Shown here: in pieces, positions 42,064 to 52,067 of the stretch
Numbering within the stretch: the first letter of the stretch is position 1
How the letters are laid out: each line of letters starts with the position of its first letter
From: Hyphomicrobiales bacterium
Lineage (GTDB): Bacteria > Pseudomonadota > Alphaproteobacteria > Rhizobiales > Rhizobiaceae
Assembly (NCBI GenBank): GCA_900471925.1
Contig: UCGV01000001.1
Location: 533,648-597,647 of the forward strand
Length of the DNA: 64,000 nucleotides
Reading direction: 5' to 3'
Notes under the pieces: model-generated
Told to the model about the DNA's origin: nothing
The model's input: the letters and a program-made list of their open reading frames with translations, nothing else
The model's database searches: none
Position numbers and translations under genes: made by a program

Positions 42064-44481
42064 ATGACGAAGAAAACGTCTGTAGCGAGCAGCATCGCCT
42101 ATCCTGTTCTTCCTCTGCGCGACATCGTGGTCTTCCCGCATATGATCGTCCCGCTGTTCGTCGGCCGGGAAAAGTCGATCCGCGCGCTCGAAGAGGTCAT
42201 GGGTTCCGACAAGCAGATCATGCTGGTCACCCAGATCAATGCCAGCGACGATGATCCAGACCCGTCTGCGATCCATCGCGTCGGTACGGTTGCGAACGTG
42301 CTGCAGCTCCTGAAGCTGCCTGACGGCACCGTGAAGGTTCTGGTCGAAGGCCGCGCCCGCGCCGAGATCGACAGCTACACGAGCCGCGAAGATTTCTACG
42401 AAGCCCTTGGTCACGTGCTCGAAGAGCCGAATGACGATCCGGTCGAACTGGAAGCGCTGTCGCGCTCCGTCGTTTCGGAATTCGAAAGCTACGTAAAGCT
42501 CAACAAGAAGATCTCGCCCGAGGTTGTCGGTGCGGCCAGCCAGATCGACGACTATTCCAAGCTCGCCGACACGGTTGCCTCGCATCTGTCGATCAAGATC
42601 ACCGAGAAGCAGGAGATGCTGGAGACCACCAGCGTCAAGGCACGCCTCGAAAAGGCGCTCGGCTTCATGGAAGGCGAGATTTCGGTTCTGCAGGTCGAAA
42701 AGCGCATCCGCTCGCGCGTCAAGCGCCAGATGGAGAAGACCCAGCGCGAATACTACCTGAATGAGCAGATGAAGGCGATCCAGAAGGAACTCGGCGACGG
42801 CGAGGAAGGCCGCGACGAGATGAGCGAACTGGAAGAGCGCATCGCCAAGACCAAGCTGTCCAAGGAAGCCCGTGAAAAGGCCGACGCGGAACTGAAGAAG
42901 CTGCGCCAGATGAGCCCGATGTCGGCTGAAGCCACCGTCGTGCGCAATTATCTGGACTGGCTGCTCGGTATCCCCTGGGGCAAGAAGTCGAAGATCAAGG
43001 CCGATCTCAACAATGCGGAGAAGATCCTCGAAGCCGATCATTTCGGTCTCGACAAGGTCAAGGAACGCATCGTCGAGTATCTGGCGGTCCAGGCTCGCGC
43101 CACCAAGATCAAGGGTCCGATCCTGTGCCTCGTCGGCCCTCCGGGCGTCGGCAAGACCTCGCTCGCCCAGTCGATCGCCAAGGCGACCGGCCGTGAATAT
43201 GTCCGTATGGCGCTCGGTGGCGTTCGTGACGAAGCCGAAATCCGCGGTCACCGCCGCACCTATATCGGCTCGATGCCCGGCAAGGTCATCCAGTCCATGA
43301 AGAAGGCGAAGAAGTCCAACCCGCTGTTCCTGCTCGACGAAATCGACAAGCTCGGTCAGGACTATCGCGGCGATCCGTCTTCGGCTCTGCTCGAGGTGCT
43401 TGATCCGGCTCAGAACGCGACTTTCATGGATCACTATCTTGAAGTCGAATACGACCTGTCGGACGTGATGTTCATCACGACGGCGAATACGCTAAACATT
43501 CCGGCTCCGCTGATGGACCGCATGGAAGTCATCCGTATCGCCGGCTACACGGAAGATGAGAAGCGCGAAATCGCCAAGCGGCACCTGTTGCCGAAGGCCA
43601 TCAAGGAACATGCGCTGCAGCCGAACGAATTCTCGGTGAGCGACGATGCTCTGATGGCGATCAGCCAGCAGTACACCCGCGAAGCCGGTGTCCGTAACTT
43701 CGAACGTGAACTGATGAAGCTCGCCCGCAAGGCGGTCACCGAGATCATCAAGGGCAAGACGAAGTCGGTTCACGTCACGGCAGCGAACATCGACGACTAT
43801 CTGGGCGTTCCGCGCTTCCGCCACGGCGAAGCAGAGCGTGAAGATCAGGTCGGCGTGGTCACCGGTCTTGCCTGGACGGAAGTCGGCGGCGAGTTGCTGA
43901 CGATCGAAGGTGTCATGATGCCCGGCAAGGGCCGCATGACCGTCACCGGTAACCTGAAGGAAGTGATGAAGGAATCGATCTCGGCAGCGGCGTCCTACGT
44001 CCGCTCGCGCGCCGTCGATTTCGGCATCGAGCCGCCGCGCTTCGACAAGAGCGACATCCACGTGCACGTGCCGGAAGGCGCGACGCCGAAGGATGGCCCG
44101 TCTGCCGGTGTGGCGATGGCAACGGCGATCGTCTCGATCATGACCGGTATTCCGGTCAACAAGGATGTGGCAATGACGGGTGAAATTACCCTGCGCGGCC
44201 GTGTCCTGCCGATCGGCGGCCTGAAGGAAAAGCTGCTGGCAGCGCTGCGCGGCGGCATCAAGAAGGTGCTGATCCCGGAAGAAAACGCCAAGGATCTGGC
44301 GGAAATTCCGGACAATGTTAAAAACAACATGGAGATCATCCCGGTCTCCCGTATGGGCGAAGTGATCAAGCATGCGCTGGTTCGTCGTCCTGAGCCGATC
44401 GAATGGGATGGCACGGTCGAAACGCCTGTCATCGCGACCGTCGAAGGGCTCGACGATGCGGGTGCAACAATAGCTCACTGA
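42064..44481 (+). CDS. lon: ATP-dependent protease La
   Basis: 805 residues, the usual Lon length. The N-terminal substrate domain begins [20 protein letters not shown]. The AAA+ domain has [12 protein letters not shown] and FLLDEIDKL. The C-terminal protease domain has Ser680 in [10 protein letters not shown] and Lys723 in [11 protein letters not shown], the catalytic dyad. It degrades damaged and regulatory proteins. GGAAAGGAA precedes the ATG. It is followed by a strong terminator and by hupB, the common lon-hup order. Confidence 0.98.
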   Translation: MTKKTSVASSIAYPVLPLRDIVVFPHMIVPLFVGREKSIRALEEVMGSDKQIMLVTQINASDDDPDPSAIHRVGTVANVLQLLKLPDGTVKVLVEGRARAEIDSYTSREDFYEALGHVLEEPNDDPVELEALSRSVVSEFESYVKLNKKISPEVVGAASQIDDYSKLADTVASHLSIKITEKQEMLETTSVKARLEKALGFMEGEISVLQVEKRIRSRVKRQMEKTQREYYLNEQMKAIQKELGDGEEGRDEMSELEERIAKTKLSKEAREKADAELKKLRQMSPMSAEATVVRNYLDWLLGIPWGKKSKIKADLNNAEKILEADHFGLDKVKERIVEYLAVQARATKIKGPILCLVGPPGVGKTSLAQSIAKATGREYVRMALGGVRDEAEIRGHRRTYIGSMPGKVIQSMKKAKKSNPLFLLDEIDKLGQDYRGDPSSALLEVLDPAQNATFMDHYLEVEYDLSDVMFITTANTLNIPAPLMDRMEVIRIAGYTEDEKREIAKRHLLPKAIKEHALQPNEFSVSDDALMAISQQYTREAGVRNFERELMKLARKAVTEIIKGKTKSVHVTAANIDDYLGVPRFRHGEAEREDQVGVVTGLAWTEVGGELLTIEGVMMPGKGRMTVTGNLKEVMKESISAAASYVRSRAVDFGIEPPRFDKSDIHVHVPEGATPKDGPSAGVAMATAIVSIMTGIPVNKDVAMTGEITLRGRVLPIGGLKEKLLAALRGGIKKVLIPEENAKDLAEIPDNVKNNMEIIPVSRMGEVIKHALVRRPEPIEWDGTVETPVIATVEGLDDAGATIAH

Positions 44482-44524
44482 GCTATCTTGCCACATTTGT
44501 GCCCAATTGTTGCAAATCGTGCAA

Positions 44525-44550
44525 AAAGGCCGGCGGAAACGCCGGCCTTT
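44525..44550 (+). terminator. Terminator after lon
   Basis: AAAGGCCGGCG (44525-44535), GAAA tetraloop, CGCCGGCCTTT (44540-44550), then TTTTG: an 11-bp intrinsic terminator with a GNRA loop. Confidence 0.93.
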
Positions 44551-44688
44551 TTTGTGAAAACGTCATGTAGACGCTTGCTTTTCCTTGATTTGCAGGGTTT
44601 TTGGGTTTTCGGCGGGCCTGATGAAAGCGATTTCTACGCCCAGCTCACAGATTGAGTTGTTTCAAACCATATAGAAAGGGGTGGAAAC

Positions 44689-44964
44689 ATGAACAAGAAT
44701 GAACTCGTGTCCGCAGTAGCCGAAAAGGCTGGACTCACGAAGGCTGATGCAGCATCTGCCGTCGATGCAGTTTTCGATGTTGTCCAGGGTGAACTGAAGA
44801 GCAAGGGCGACGTTCGCCTCGCTGGCTTCGGCAGCTTCACGGTTTCCCATCGCGCTGCCACGAAGGGTCGCAACCCGTCGACCGGCGCCGAAGTCGACAT
44901 TCCGGCACGCAACGTGCCGAAGTTCACGCCCGGCAAGGGCCTGAAGGACGCCGTCAACGGCTGA
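44689..44964 (+). CDS. hupB: DNA-binding protein HU
   Basis: 91 residues. It opens MNKNELVSAVAEKAGLTKAD and has the HU dimer motif GSFTVSHRAATKGRNPSTG with the DNA-binding arm (RNPSTGAEVDIPARNVPKFTPGK). It bends and compacts DNA as a dimer. AAAGGGG lies 9 bases upstream. It stands alone between lon and a chemoreceptor and has its own terminator. Confidence 0.97.
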   Translation: MNKNELVSAVAEKAGLTKADAASAVDAVFDVVQGELKSKGDVRLAGFGSFTVSHRAATKGRNPSTGAEVDIPARNVPKFTPGKGLKDAVNG

Positions 44965-45384
44965 TATGAGATTATCCGCCGACCGTAAACGAGAACGGTC
45001 GCGCAGGATTTCGAGGGGTTCGGCATTGCCGGACCCCTTTTTGTTTGCGGGCACCAAATAAACCCGTGACCTCGAGTATAAAGGAATGTTTTGGCTCAAG
45101 TCTTGTCGCCGCACGAGACGTCAACAGACCGATTGCGTGAAGCCACACTTGCCTTTGATCGCTTAAGTAGAAGGGCGCCGACCCGCTGGACTGTTGAATT
45201 TAACTATGTTGTTCAGCCATCGGAATTTAAACCTAGCTTAATTATTAAGACATACGGTCAAATTTGAAGATTGCGCCGTTTCGAGGCGACAATTGTCCTT
45301 CCTGGCATGACGCCATTCCATCCCTTTCTTTCAACGGTTGCGGCAAGTGCGTCCGTCGCGGCGCCCTGTCTTACGAGGTTCCCG
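44965..45384. other. hupB-chemoreceptor intergenic region
   Basis: About 420 bases. The first part has the hupB terminator (45014-45038). The rest is AT-richer and must hold the chemoreceptor promoter, but I identify no clear element. Confidence 0.5.
45014..45038 (+). terminator. Terminator after hupB
   Basis: AGGGGTTCGGC (45014-45024), loop ATT, GCCGGACCCCT (45028-45038), one G-T pair, followed by TTTTTG. Confidence 0.9.
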
Positions 45385-47301
45385 ATGAAACGTCCCAACA
45401 TCAAGACAGCGTTGATCGGTATCTTCGCCGTTCTTGCCGTTCTTTTCGCCTTTACAGGTTATATCGCCCTCAAGGGTCTCGATACGTTCAACACGAACAC
45501 CGAGACCTTTGCGACGAGCATTCAGCCGGGCATTTCAAAGGCCAAGGACATCCAGCTCGCCCGTTACTCCCTGCGCGGCTCCTATAGCGACTATGCGATG
45601 GGACGTACCTCGGGCGACATTTCGGCGCTTGAGTCCAAGATCAAGGATCGAGAAGCCAAGCTGCTGAAGACGGTTCAGGCTTTTCAGCCGCTCGTGAATT
45701 CGGATGTCGAGCAGAAGGCCTACGCCGCGATGGACGAATCTTCGAAGAAATATGTCGAAGAGGGCCAGAAGATGATGGCGCTCACCAAGGCCGGTAAAGC
45801 CAAGGAAGCCATGGATGCCTTTGACAACACGCTCGGTCCGGTCGCCGATGTCCTGGCTGACAATGTCGACGTGCTCGTGAAGTTCAACGAGGATGCTGCC
45901 GATGCAGGCCTCACCGATAGCCGCGCGGAATATTCCAAGACGCTGACGCTGATCTACAGCGTGCTTGGCCTGACCGCGCTCATCGTCTGCGCTGCTTCGT
46001 TCTTCGGCATCACAGGCATCGCCACGCCGATCGTTCGCATCACGGCTGCCATGCGCGGTCTCGCCAATGGCGATACGACCTCGCAGATTGCCGGCAAGGA
46101 CCGCAGGGACGAAATCGGCGAGATGGCCAATGCCGTCGAAGTCTTCCGGCAGGCTGCCATCACCAATCGTAAGCTCCAGGCCGATACCGAGGCCGACCGG
46201 AGCAGGGCAGAGGCCGAACGTGCCCGCCTGACGTCGGAAGCCGAGGCTATTGCCCAGGCGCGTCTGGACGAGGCCAAGGCCGGTATTGCCGAGGCACTGC
46301 GTCGCCTCGCTGCAGGTGACCTTGCCTTCCAGCTGAACGAGCCTTTCGCCGCCGACTTCGAAGCACTGCGCCATGATCTCAACGGCGCAATCAGCCAGCT
46401 CGGCGAAACACTGAAGGCGATTTCCTATTCCGCCAGCGCCATCGACGGCGGTACGCAGGAAATCGGACAGGGTGCGGAAGATCTTTCCCGCCGCACCGAG
46501 CAACAGGCCGCCTCGCTCGAAGAGACCGCTGCTGCTCTCGATCAGATCACCGTCAACGTCTCGAACTCGTCGAAGCGCGCTGACGAAGCCCGTCAGGTCG
46601 CGATCCAGGCAAATCAGAGCGCCGCGCAATCGGGTGCGGTCGTCGCCAACGCTGTCGATGCCATGCAGCGGATCGAGCAGTCCTCCAACCAGATCTCCAA
46701 CATCATCGGCGTAATCGACGAGATCGCCTTCCAGACCAACCTGCTCGCTCTGAACGCCGGTGTCGAAGCGGCACGTGCCGGTGAAGCTGGCAAGGGCTTT
46801 GCGGTCGTCGCACAGGAAGTGCGCGAACTGGCCCAGCGTTCTGCCCAGGCCGCCAAGCAGATCAAGGAACTGATCCACAACTCCTCCGTCGAGGTCGAAA
46901 GCGGCGTGAAGCTCGTTCGCGAGACGGGCGAAGCCCTGAAGGTCATCGAGGGGCTCGTCGTGACGATCAACCACCATATGGATGCGATCGCCACCTCGTC
47001 GAAGGAACAGTCCACCGGCCTGTCGGAAGTCAATTCCGCCGTCAACCAGATGGATCAGGTAACGCAGCAGAATGCCGCCATGGTCGAAGAGACAAACGCG
47101 GCAAGCGCCACGCTGCTTGCCGAGGCAAACCGCATGAAGCAGCTCATCGCCAAGTTCCAGCTTGCCGGCAGGAACAGCGGGTCTGCAGATACAGCCGGCC
47201 TGCGTCAGGCTGCATCGGCCATGGCTCGTCCCTCCCGCAAGGCCTCCGCGCCGGCAACACATGGCAATGCGGCCCTGAAGCAGGAATGGTCGGAATTCTG
47301 A
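45385..47301 (+). CDS. Methyl-accepting chemotaxis protein
   Basis: 638 residues from ATG 45385. TM1 is about 8-28, a four-helix-type periplasmic sensor runs about 30-190, TM2 follows (TLIYSVLGLTALIVCAASFF), then HAMP segments. The signalling tip includes DEIAFQTNLLALNAGVEAA, about residues 450-470. The last five residues, EWSEF, match the xWxxF tether that recruits CheR/CheB, so the receptor is likely adapted by methylation. Ligand unknown. Its promoter lies in the 346-base gap upstream. Confidence 0.95.
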   Translation: MKRPNIKTALIGIFAVLAVLFAFTGYIALKGLDTFNTNTETFATSIQPGISKAKDIQLARYSLRGSYSDYAMGRTSGDISALESKIKDREAKLLKTVQAFQPLVNSDVEQKAYAAMDESSKKYVEEGQKMMALTKAGKAKEAMDAFDNTLGPVADVLADNVDVLVKFNEDAADAGLTDSRAEYSKTLTLIYSVLGLTALIVCAASFFGITGIATPIVRITAAMRGLANGDTTSQIAGKDRRDEIGEMANAVEVFRQAAITNRKLQADTEADRSRAEAERARLTSEAEAIAQARLDEAKAGIAEALRRLAAGDLAFQLNEPFAADFEALRHDLNGAISQLGETLKAISYSASAIDGGTQEIGQGAEDLSRRTEQQAASLEETAAALDQITVNVSNSSKRADEARQVAIQANQSAAQSGAVVANAVDAMQRIEQSSNQISNIIGVIDEIAFQTNLLALNAGVEAARAGEAGKGFAVVAQEVRELAQRSAQAAKQIKELIHNSSVEVESGVKLVRETGEALKVIEGLVVTINHHMDAIATSSKEQSTGLSEVNSAVNQMDQVTQQNAAMVEETNAASATLLAEANRMKQLIAKFQLAGRNSGSADTAGLRQAASAMARPSRKASAPATHGNAALKQEWSEF

Positions 47302-47324
47302 TCACTGATCGCAAACGGCAATCC

Positions 47325-47349
47325 AAGGGGTCGGCATCGCCGGCCCCTT
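47325..47349 (+). terminator. Terminator after the chemoreceptor gene
   Basis: AAGGGGTCGGC (47325-47335), loop ATC, GCCGGCCCCTT (47339-47349), followed by TTTCTTTTC. The stem closely resembles that after hupB. Confidence 0.9.
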
Positions 47350-47395
47350 TTTCTTTTCGTCGCTTGCCGCAGGGGGTACTTTGTCTTACGACGGC

Positions 47396-47540
47396 AATGT
47401 TCTCAGGGCGGGGTGAAAGTCCCCACCGGCGGTAAGGGCTTCGGCCCAAGCCCGCGAGCGCCTTCCGACGCTTCGGCATCGAAAGGGTCAGCAGATCCGG
47501 TGCAATTCCGGAGCCGACGGTTACAGTCCGGATGAAAGAG
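47396..47540 (+). ncRNA. FMN riboswitch (RFN element)
   Basis: All conserved RFN blocks are present in order: TCTCAGGGCGGGGTGAAAG, then CCCCACCGGCGGTAA, AGCCCGCGAGCG, GGTCAGCAGATCCGGTG and CCGACGGTTACAGTCCGG ending GATGAAAGAGAA. It binds FMN and lowers expression of the gene behind it when flavin is plentiful. It ends about 90 bases before the riboflavin transporter; whether it acts by termination or by hiding the ribosome site is not clear from this stretch. Confidence 0.97.
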
Positions 47541-47630
47541 AATGAGCATGACCGCGCGCGGGCAGGGGACTGCCGGCGTTTACGCGTCCTTGCCTCATGC
47601 GTCCTGATTTATGTTTGGTCCCTAATTTCG

Positions 47631-48545
47631 ATGGATGACATGAATCAGAATTCCCTTACCGTCTCGCATTCCCGCGCCTTTGCAGGCGCCGCCTTCATGG
47701 TGGCGGGAGGCGTTGCCTTCTCGCTTCTCAATGTCGCTACCCAGTGGCTGACCATGACGCTTGCCTTTCCGGCGGCATCCGCTGCTTTTTGGCAATACGG
47801 CTTCGCTTTCCTCTTTTCCTTACCCTTCCTGCGAAAGGTCGGGCTTTCGGCCATGCGGACGAATTATCCCTGGCGGCATGTCGTTCGCGTCGCTTTTGCC
47901 GCGCTCGGTGTCGAAGCCTGGGTTTCCGGCCTTGCCTTCGTGCCGATCTGGCAGGCGATCGCACTCGTCATGACGTCGCCTTTCTTCATCATCCTTGGTG
48001 CCCGTCTGTTCCTCGGGGAGCGTGTCGGCCCCGACCGCTGGATGACGACGGGTATTGGCTTCGTCGGCGCGATGATCATCCTTCAGCCCTGGTCGGACAG
48101 CTTCACCTGGGCCGCACTCCTGCCTGTTCTGTCGGCGCTCCTCTGGGGGGCTTCTTCGCTCATCACCAAGAGCCTGACGGGCATCGAGCGGCCGGAGACG
48201 ATCACCGTCTGGCTTCTGGTCCTGCTGACGCCGATCAATGGCGGCCTGGCGCTTGCGTCAGGCATTGTCGTCCCGACAGGCACAGCACTCGCGCTCTTCC
48301 TTCTGGCGGGCCTTCTGACGGTGGTTGCGCAATATCTGCTGACACTTGCCTATGCCAGCGCCGATGCTGCCTATGTGCAGCCCTTCGACGATCTGAAACT
48401 GCCGTTGAACGTGCTCGCCGGCTGGCTTTTCTTCGGTTACGCACCGACCGGCTATCTCTGGCTGGGGGCTGCCCTCATTCTCGGTGCATCGCTCTTCATC
48501 ATGCGCATCGAGATGCGCCGCGAGAAACAGGCGCACGGAGGCTAA
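47631..48545 (+). CDS. ribN: Riboflavin transporter RibN (EamA/DMT superfamily)
   Basis: 304 residues from ATG 47631 (a second ATG at 47640 is equally possible). Ten membrane helices in two EamA repeats: AFMVAGGVAFSLLNVATQWL begins the first, PVLSALLWGASSLITKSL the second. The FMN riboswitch immediately upstream makes the identification strong, because RibN was described as a riboflavin importer of this superfamily in Rhizobium leguminosarum with the same arrangement. It would import riboflavin across the inner membrane. Confidence 0.9.
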   Translation: MDDMNQNSLTVSHSRAFAGAAFMVAGGVAFSLLNVATQWLTMTLAFPAASAAFWQYGFAFLFSLPFLRKVGLSAMRTNYPWRHVVRVAFAALGVEAWVSGLAFVPIWQAIALVMTSPFFIILGARLFLGERVGPDRWMTTGIGFVGAMIILQPWSDSFTWAALLPVLSALLWGASSLITKSLTGIERPETITVWLLVLLTPINGGLALASGIVVPTGTALALFLLAGLLTVVAQYLLTLAYASADAAYVQPFDDLKLPLNVLAGWLFFGYAPTGYLWLGAALILGASLFIMRIEMRREKQAHGG

Positions 48546-48633
48546 CTGTACAAAATGTCGCACCCTGTCATGTGTCTGTCATAGCCGTCCCGCAAAACGC
48601 CACTGTTCGATTTTTCGACATTGGGGGATTTCC

Positions 48634-50835
48634 ATGACTACGTTTTCGCGCAAGGCAGCGCTCGCTGCCGTGCTTCTCGCATCCGTTGCCTTGCCGGCAG
48701 CGGCCGAGCCGGTTTTCAACCGCATCGCCTCTTTCCCGGTCGCGACCAACCTGCCGGCCGACAAGGACAAGCTTTCGACCACTTCGGCCGAAATCATCAC
48801 CGCCTCGCAGGACGGCAATACGCTGATCTATAGCGATAGCCCGCTCGGCGCGATCGGCTTCATCGACATCACCGATGCCAAGGCCCCGAAGGCCGGCGGC
48901 GCGCTGATGATGGACGGTGAGCCGACCTCGGTGACGACGGCAGCCGGAAAGGCGCTCGTTGCCGTCAATACCGGTGAAAGCAAGCAGAAGCCGTCGGGTC
49001 GCCTGGCGATCGTCGATATCGCCACGAAGAAGATTGACGCCACCTGCGATCTCGGCGGTCAGCCTGATTCGATCGCCCTTAACAAGGACAGGACGCTCGG
49101 CACGATCGCGATCGAAAACGAGCGCGACGAGGAAGTTAACGATGGCAAGATCCCGCAGATGCCGGCAGGTGACCTCGTCGTCTTCCAGGTCAAGACCGAC
49201 GGTACCGTCGATTGCGGCACCATCAAGCACGTCGCTCTGACCGGCCTTGCAGGCGTAGCTCCCGAAGATCCGGAGCCGGAATTCGTTGCCTTCAACAGCC
49301 AGAACGAAATCGCCCTGACGCTGCAGGAAAACAACGAGATCATCATTCTCGACGGCGCGACCGGCACGGTGAAGGCGCACTTTACCGCTGGTACTGCTGA
49401 TCTCGCCGGCATCGACACCAAGCGTGACGGCTCCCTGAAATTTACCGGCGAAAAGAAGGGTGTCATTCGCGAGCCCGACGCCGTGAAGTGGCTGGACGAT
49501 AATCGTCTCGTTGTCGCCAACGAAGGCGACTATGAAGGTGGTTCGCGCGGCTTCACCATATTCGACAAGACCGGCAAGGTTCTCTTCGAATCGGGCTCCT
49601 CGTTTGAACGCGCCGTTGCGACCCTCGGTCACTATCCGGAAAGCCGCTCGTCGTCGAAGGGCGTCGAGCCGGAAGGCCTCGAAGCCGCCAAGTTCGGCGA
49701 TGACAACCTGTTCTTCCTGCTGGCCGAGCGAGCTTCGGTCGTCGGCGTTTATAAGGATACGGGCGCTGAACCGGAACTGCTGCAGATCCTGCCGTCAGGC
49801 ACCTCTCCGGAAGGCGCCATCGCCATTCCGCAGCGCAACCTGATCGCCACCGCCAACGAACTCGACCTCGGCAAGGACGGCGGCCCGCGTTCGCACGTCA
49901 TGATCTACGAGCGCAGCGAAGGCGAGAAGGCCTATCCGCAGATCGTCTCGGCGGAGAAGGACGGCAACCCGATCGGCTTCGCAGCCCTTTCCGGTCTCGC
50001 TGCCGTTCCGGGCAAGCCGGGCATGCTCTATGCCGTCAGCGACAGCGTTCTGAGCTCGCAGCCGACGATCTATACGATCGACGCGACGAAGAAGCCGGCC
50101 GTCATCACCGACGCACTCGTCGTCAAGCGTGACGGCGCCCCGGCCCAGAAGCTCGACATCGAAGGCATCGCTGTTGCTGCCGATGGTTCCTTCTGGCTGG
50201 CTTCGGAAGGCTATACCGAACGCCTCGTTCCGCATGCGCTCTACAACGTCACTGCCAAGGGCGAGATCAAGACCGAGATCGCCCTGCCGAAGGAACTGCT
50301 CGCCAACGAAATCCGCTACGGCTTCGAAGGTGTGACGATCATCGGCACCGGTGACGACGCGACGCTCTGGATGGCTGTTCAGCGTGAGTGGAACGACGAC
50401 CAGAAGGGCTTCGTGAAGCTTCTGTCCTATAATCCGAAGAAGAAGGAATGGGGCGGCGTACGCTATCCGCTCGACAAGAGCGAGAACGGCTGGGTTGGTC
50501 TCTCCGAAATTTCGGCCCAGGGCGATAGCGTCTACATCATCGAGCGTGACAATCTCGTCGGTGATGCAGCCAAGCTGAAGAAGCTCTACAAGGTCGCGAT
50601 ATCAGACCTGAAGCCCGGCAAGCTCGGCGGCGAATTGCCTGTCGTCAAGAAGACGGAAGCCTATGATTTCATCGGCGACCTGAAGTCGGCCACCAACGGT
50701 TACGTTCTCGACAAGCTGGAAGGCTTTGCCTTCGATGCGTCGGGCAAGGCCTATGCCGTGACCGACAACGATGGTGTCAGCGATTCCTCGGGCGAAACCC
50801 TGTTCTTCCCGGTCAACCTGTCCGCTACGAACTGA
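48634..50835 (+). CDS. Exported esterase-like/phytase-family beta-propeller protein
   Basis: 733 residues with a signal peptide (AALAAVLLASVALPAAA). The N-terminal half has repeated beta-propeller-like strands (LIYSDSPLGAIGFIDITDAK, SGRLAIVDIATKK). The C-terminal half matches the esterase-like/phytase domain (GFAALSGLAAVPGKPGML, DIEGIAVAADGSFWLASEG, GYVLDKLEGFAFDASGKAYA). It is likely a periplasmic phosphoesterase or related hydrolase. GGGGGA lies 5 bases upstream of ATG 48634. It follows ribN by 88 bases on the same strand and has a strong terminator. Confidence 0.85.
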   Translation: MTTFSRKAALAAVLLASVALPAAAEPVFNRIASFPVATNLPADKDKLSTTSAEIITASQDGNTLIYSDSPLGAIGFIDITDAKAPKAGGALMMDGEPTSVTTAAGKALVAVNTGESKQKPSGRLAIVDIATKKIDATCDLGGQPDSIALNKDRTLGTIAIENERDEEVNDGKIPQMPAGDLVVFQVKTDGTVDCGTIKHVALTGLAGVAPEDPEPEFVAFNSQNEIALTLQENNEIIILDGATGTVKAHFTAGTADLAGIDTKRDGSLKFTGEKKGVIREPDAVKWLDDNRLVVANEGDYEGGSRGFTIFDKTGKVLFESGSSFERAVATLGHYPESRSSSKGVEPEGLEAAKFGDDNLFFLLAERASVVGVYKDTGAEPELLQILPSGTSPEGAIAIPQRNLIATANELDLGKDGGPRSHVMIYERSEGEKAYPQIVSAEKDGNPIGFAALSGLAAVPGKPGMLYAVSDSVLSSQPTIYTIDATKKPAVITDALVVKRDGAPAQKLDIEGIAVAADGSFWLASEGYTERLVPHALYNVTAKGEIKTEIALPKELLANEIRYGFEGVTIIGTGDDATLWMAVQREWNDDQKGFVKLLSYNPKKKEWGGVRYPLDKSENGWVGLSEISAQGDSVYIIERDNLVGDAAKLKKLYKVAISDLKPGKLGGELPVVKKTEAYDFIGDLKSATNGYVLDKLEGFAFDASGKAYAVTDNDGVSDSSGETLFFPVNLSATN

Positions 50836-50855
50836 GTTCGCATTCTCAGCTAATG

Positions 50856-50883
50856 GAAAGGCCGGGTATTCACCCGGCCTTTC
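50856..50883 (+). terminator. Terminator after the phytase/esterase-like gene
   Basis: GAAAGGCCGGGT (50856-50867), loop ATTC, ACCCGGCCTTTC (50872-50883). A perfect 12-bp stem; it could also serve the convergent aldo/keto reductase gene. Confidence 0.9.
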
Positions 50884-50932
50884 TGATTCGCCATCTGGAC
50901 ATGAAGGGCCCCCTGGAGGGACCGGTCAGGCC

Positions 50933-51919
50933 TTACCAGCGCTGATGCACATGCGGGGCGATCAGGCGCTCGTAGATTTCGCGTGTCGCCGCCATGACAT
51001 CGGCGGAGAGTGGTGCGAGATCCGCAGCGGCCGCATTGGCCTTGGCCTGCTCGGCGTTGCGGGCACCGGGAATGACCACGGTGACGGCATCCGCCATCAG
51101 GATCCAGCGCAATGCGAAAGCGGCCATGCTGGCGCCAGCCGGCACCAGCTTGCGCACGTCCTCGACTGCCTGCAGGCCGACCTCGAAGGGTACGCCCGCG
51201 AAGGTCTCGCCTACGTCGAAGGCTTCGCCGTGGCGGTTGAAGTTGCGGTGGTCGTCGCTGGCGAACTTGGTGTCGCGAGTAATCTTGCCCGAAAGCAGGC
51301 CGCTTGCGAGCGGCACGCGCGCGATGATCGCCACGTTCTTGCGGCGGGCCTCGCTGAAGAACAGATGGTCAGGACGCTGGCGGAAGATGTTGTAGATGAT
51401 CTGGATGCTGACGACGCCGGGATATTCGATCGCCTTCAGGGCTTCCTCGACCTTCTCGACGCTGACGCCGTAACCCTTGATCTTGCCGGCCTTCTGCAAC
51501 TCGTCCAGTCCTGCAAAGACCTCGGGGCGGTAGAGCACCTCCGTCGGCGGGCAATGAAGCTGCACGAGGTCGAGGCTGTCCACCTGCAGGTTCTTGAGGC
51601 TGCGGTCGATGAAGCCTTCCAGATTGGCCTTGTTATAGCCGTCTGCGATATGCGGGTTCAGTCGGCGACCGGCCTTGGTCGCGACCATCGGGCGCTCGCC
51701 GCCACGTGCCTTCAGCACGTCGGCAATGATCTTCTCGGAGCGACCGTCGCCGTAAACATCGGCGGTATCGATGAAGGTCATGCCGGCATCCAACGCGGCA
51801 TTGAGCGCGGCGCGGCCATCCGCTTCGCTGACATCGCCCCAGGAACCGCCGATCTGCCAGGCGCCGAAGCCGACATCGGTGACGGTGAAGGGCAGGCGGC
51901 CGAATGCATGATGTTTCAT
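50933..51919 (-). CDS. Aldo/keto reductase
   Basis: 328 residues from ATG 51919, with GGAGG upstream. The catalytic Tyr is in FIDTADVYGDGRSEKI and Lys in VATKAGR; LVQLHCPP carries the conserved His. VVIPGARNAEQAKANAAAA near the end binds NADP. It reduces aldehydes or ketones; the precise substrate is open. It is divergent from the small cupin gene, 148 bases away. Confidence 0.94.
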   Translation of the reverse strand: MKHHAFGRLPFTVTDVGFGAWQIGGSWGDVSEADGRAALNAALDAGMTFIDTADVYGDGRSEKIIADVLKARGGERPMVATKAGRRLNPHIADGYNKANLEGFIDRSLKNLQVDSLDLVQLHCPPTEVLYRPEVFAGLDELQKAGKIKGYGVSVEKVEEALKAIEYPGVVSIQIIYNIFRQRPDHLFFSEARRKNVAIIARVPLASGLLSGKITRDTKFASDDHRNFNRHGEAFDVGETFAGVPFEVGLQAVEDVRKLVPAGASMAAFALRWILMADAVTVVIPGARNAEQAKANAAAADLAPLSADVMAATREIYERLIAPHVHQRW

Positions 51920-52067
51920 GGAAATCCTCCGTTCTTGATGAAAGGCCTTCGCAGTAGCAGGGGCCGAATTGGGCGGCAATCGCCAATGAGCTTGGAACGC
52001 CTGCTGCGATCAAATATCCTCGTCCGAACCAGCTTCAACGGAAGATGACGGAAACAAGGGACAGAAC

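Noticed and set aside
41715..42095. A 126-codon minus-strand frame in the clpX-lon gap, ending in a Cys-rich LPRNYYQCPIPDLK.
   Set aside because: No credible start site or signal peptide, and it runs over the lon promoter and start. Could be re-opened if conserved.
41968..43434. A 488-codon minus-strand frame opposite lon.
   Set aside because: Antisense shadow; Lon is unmistakable on the plus strand.
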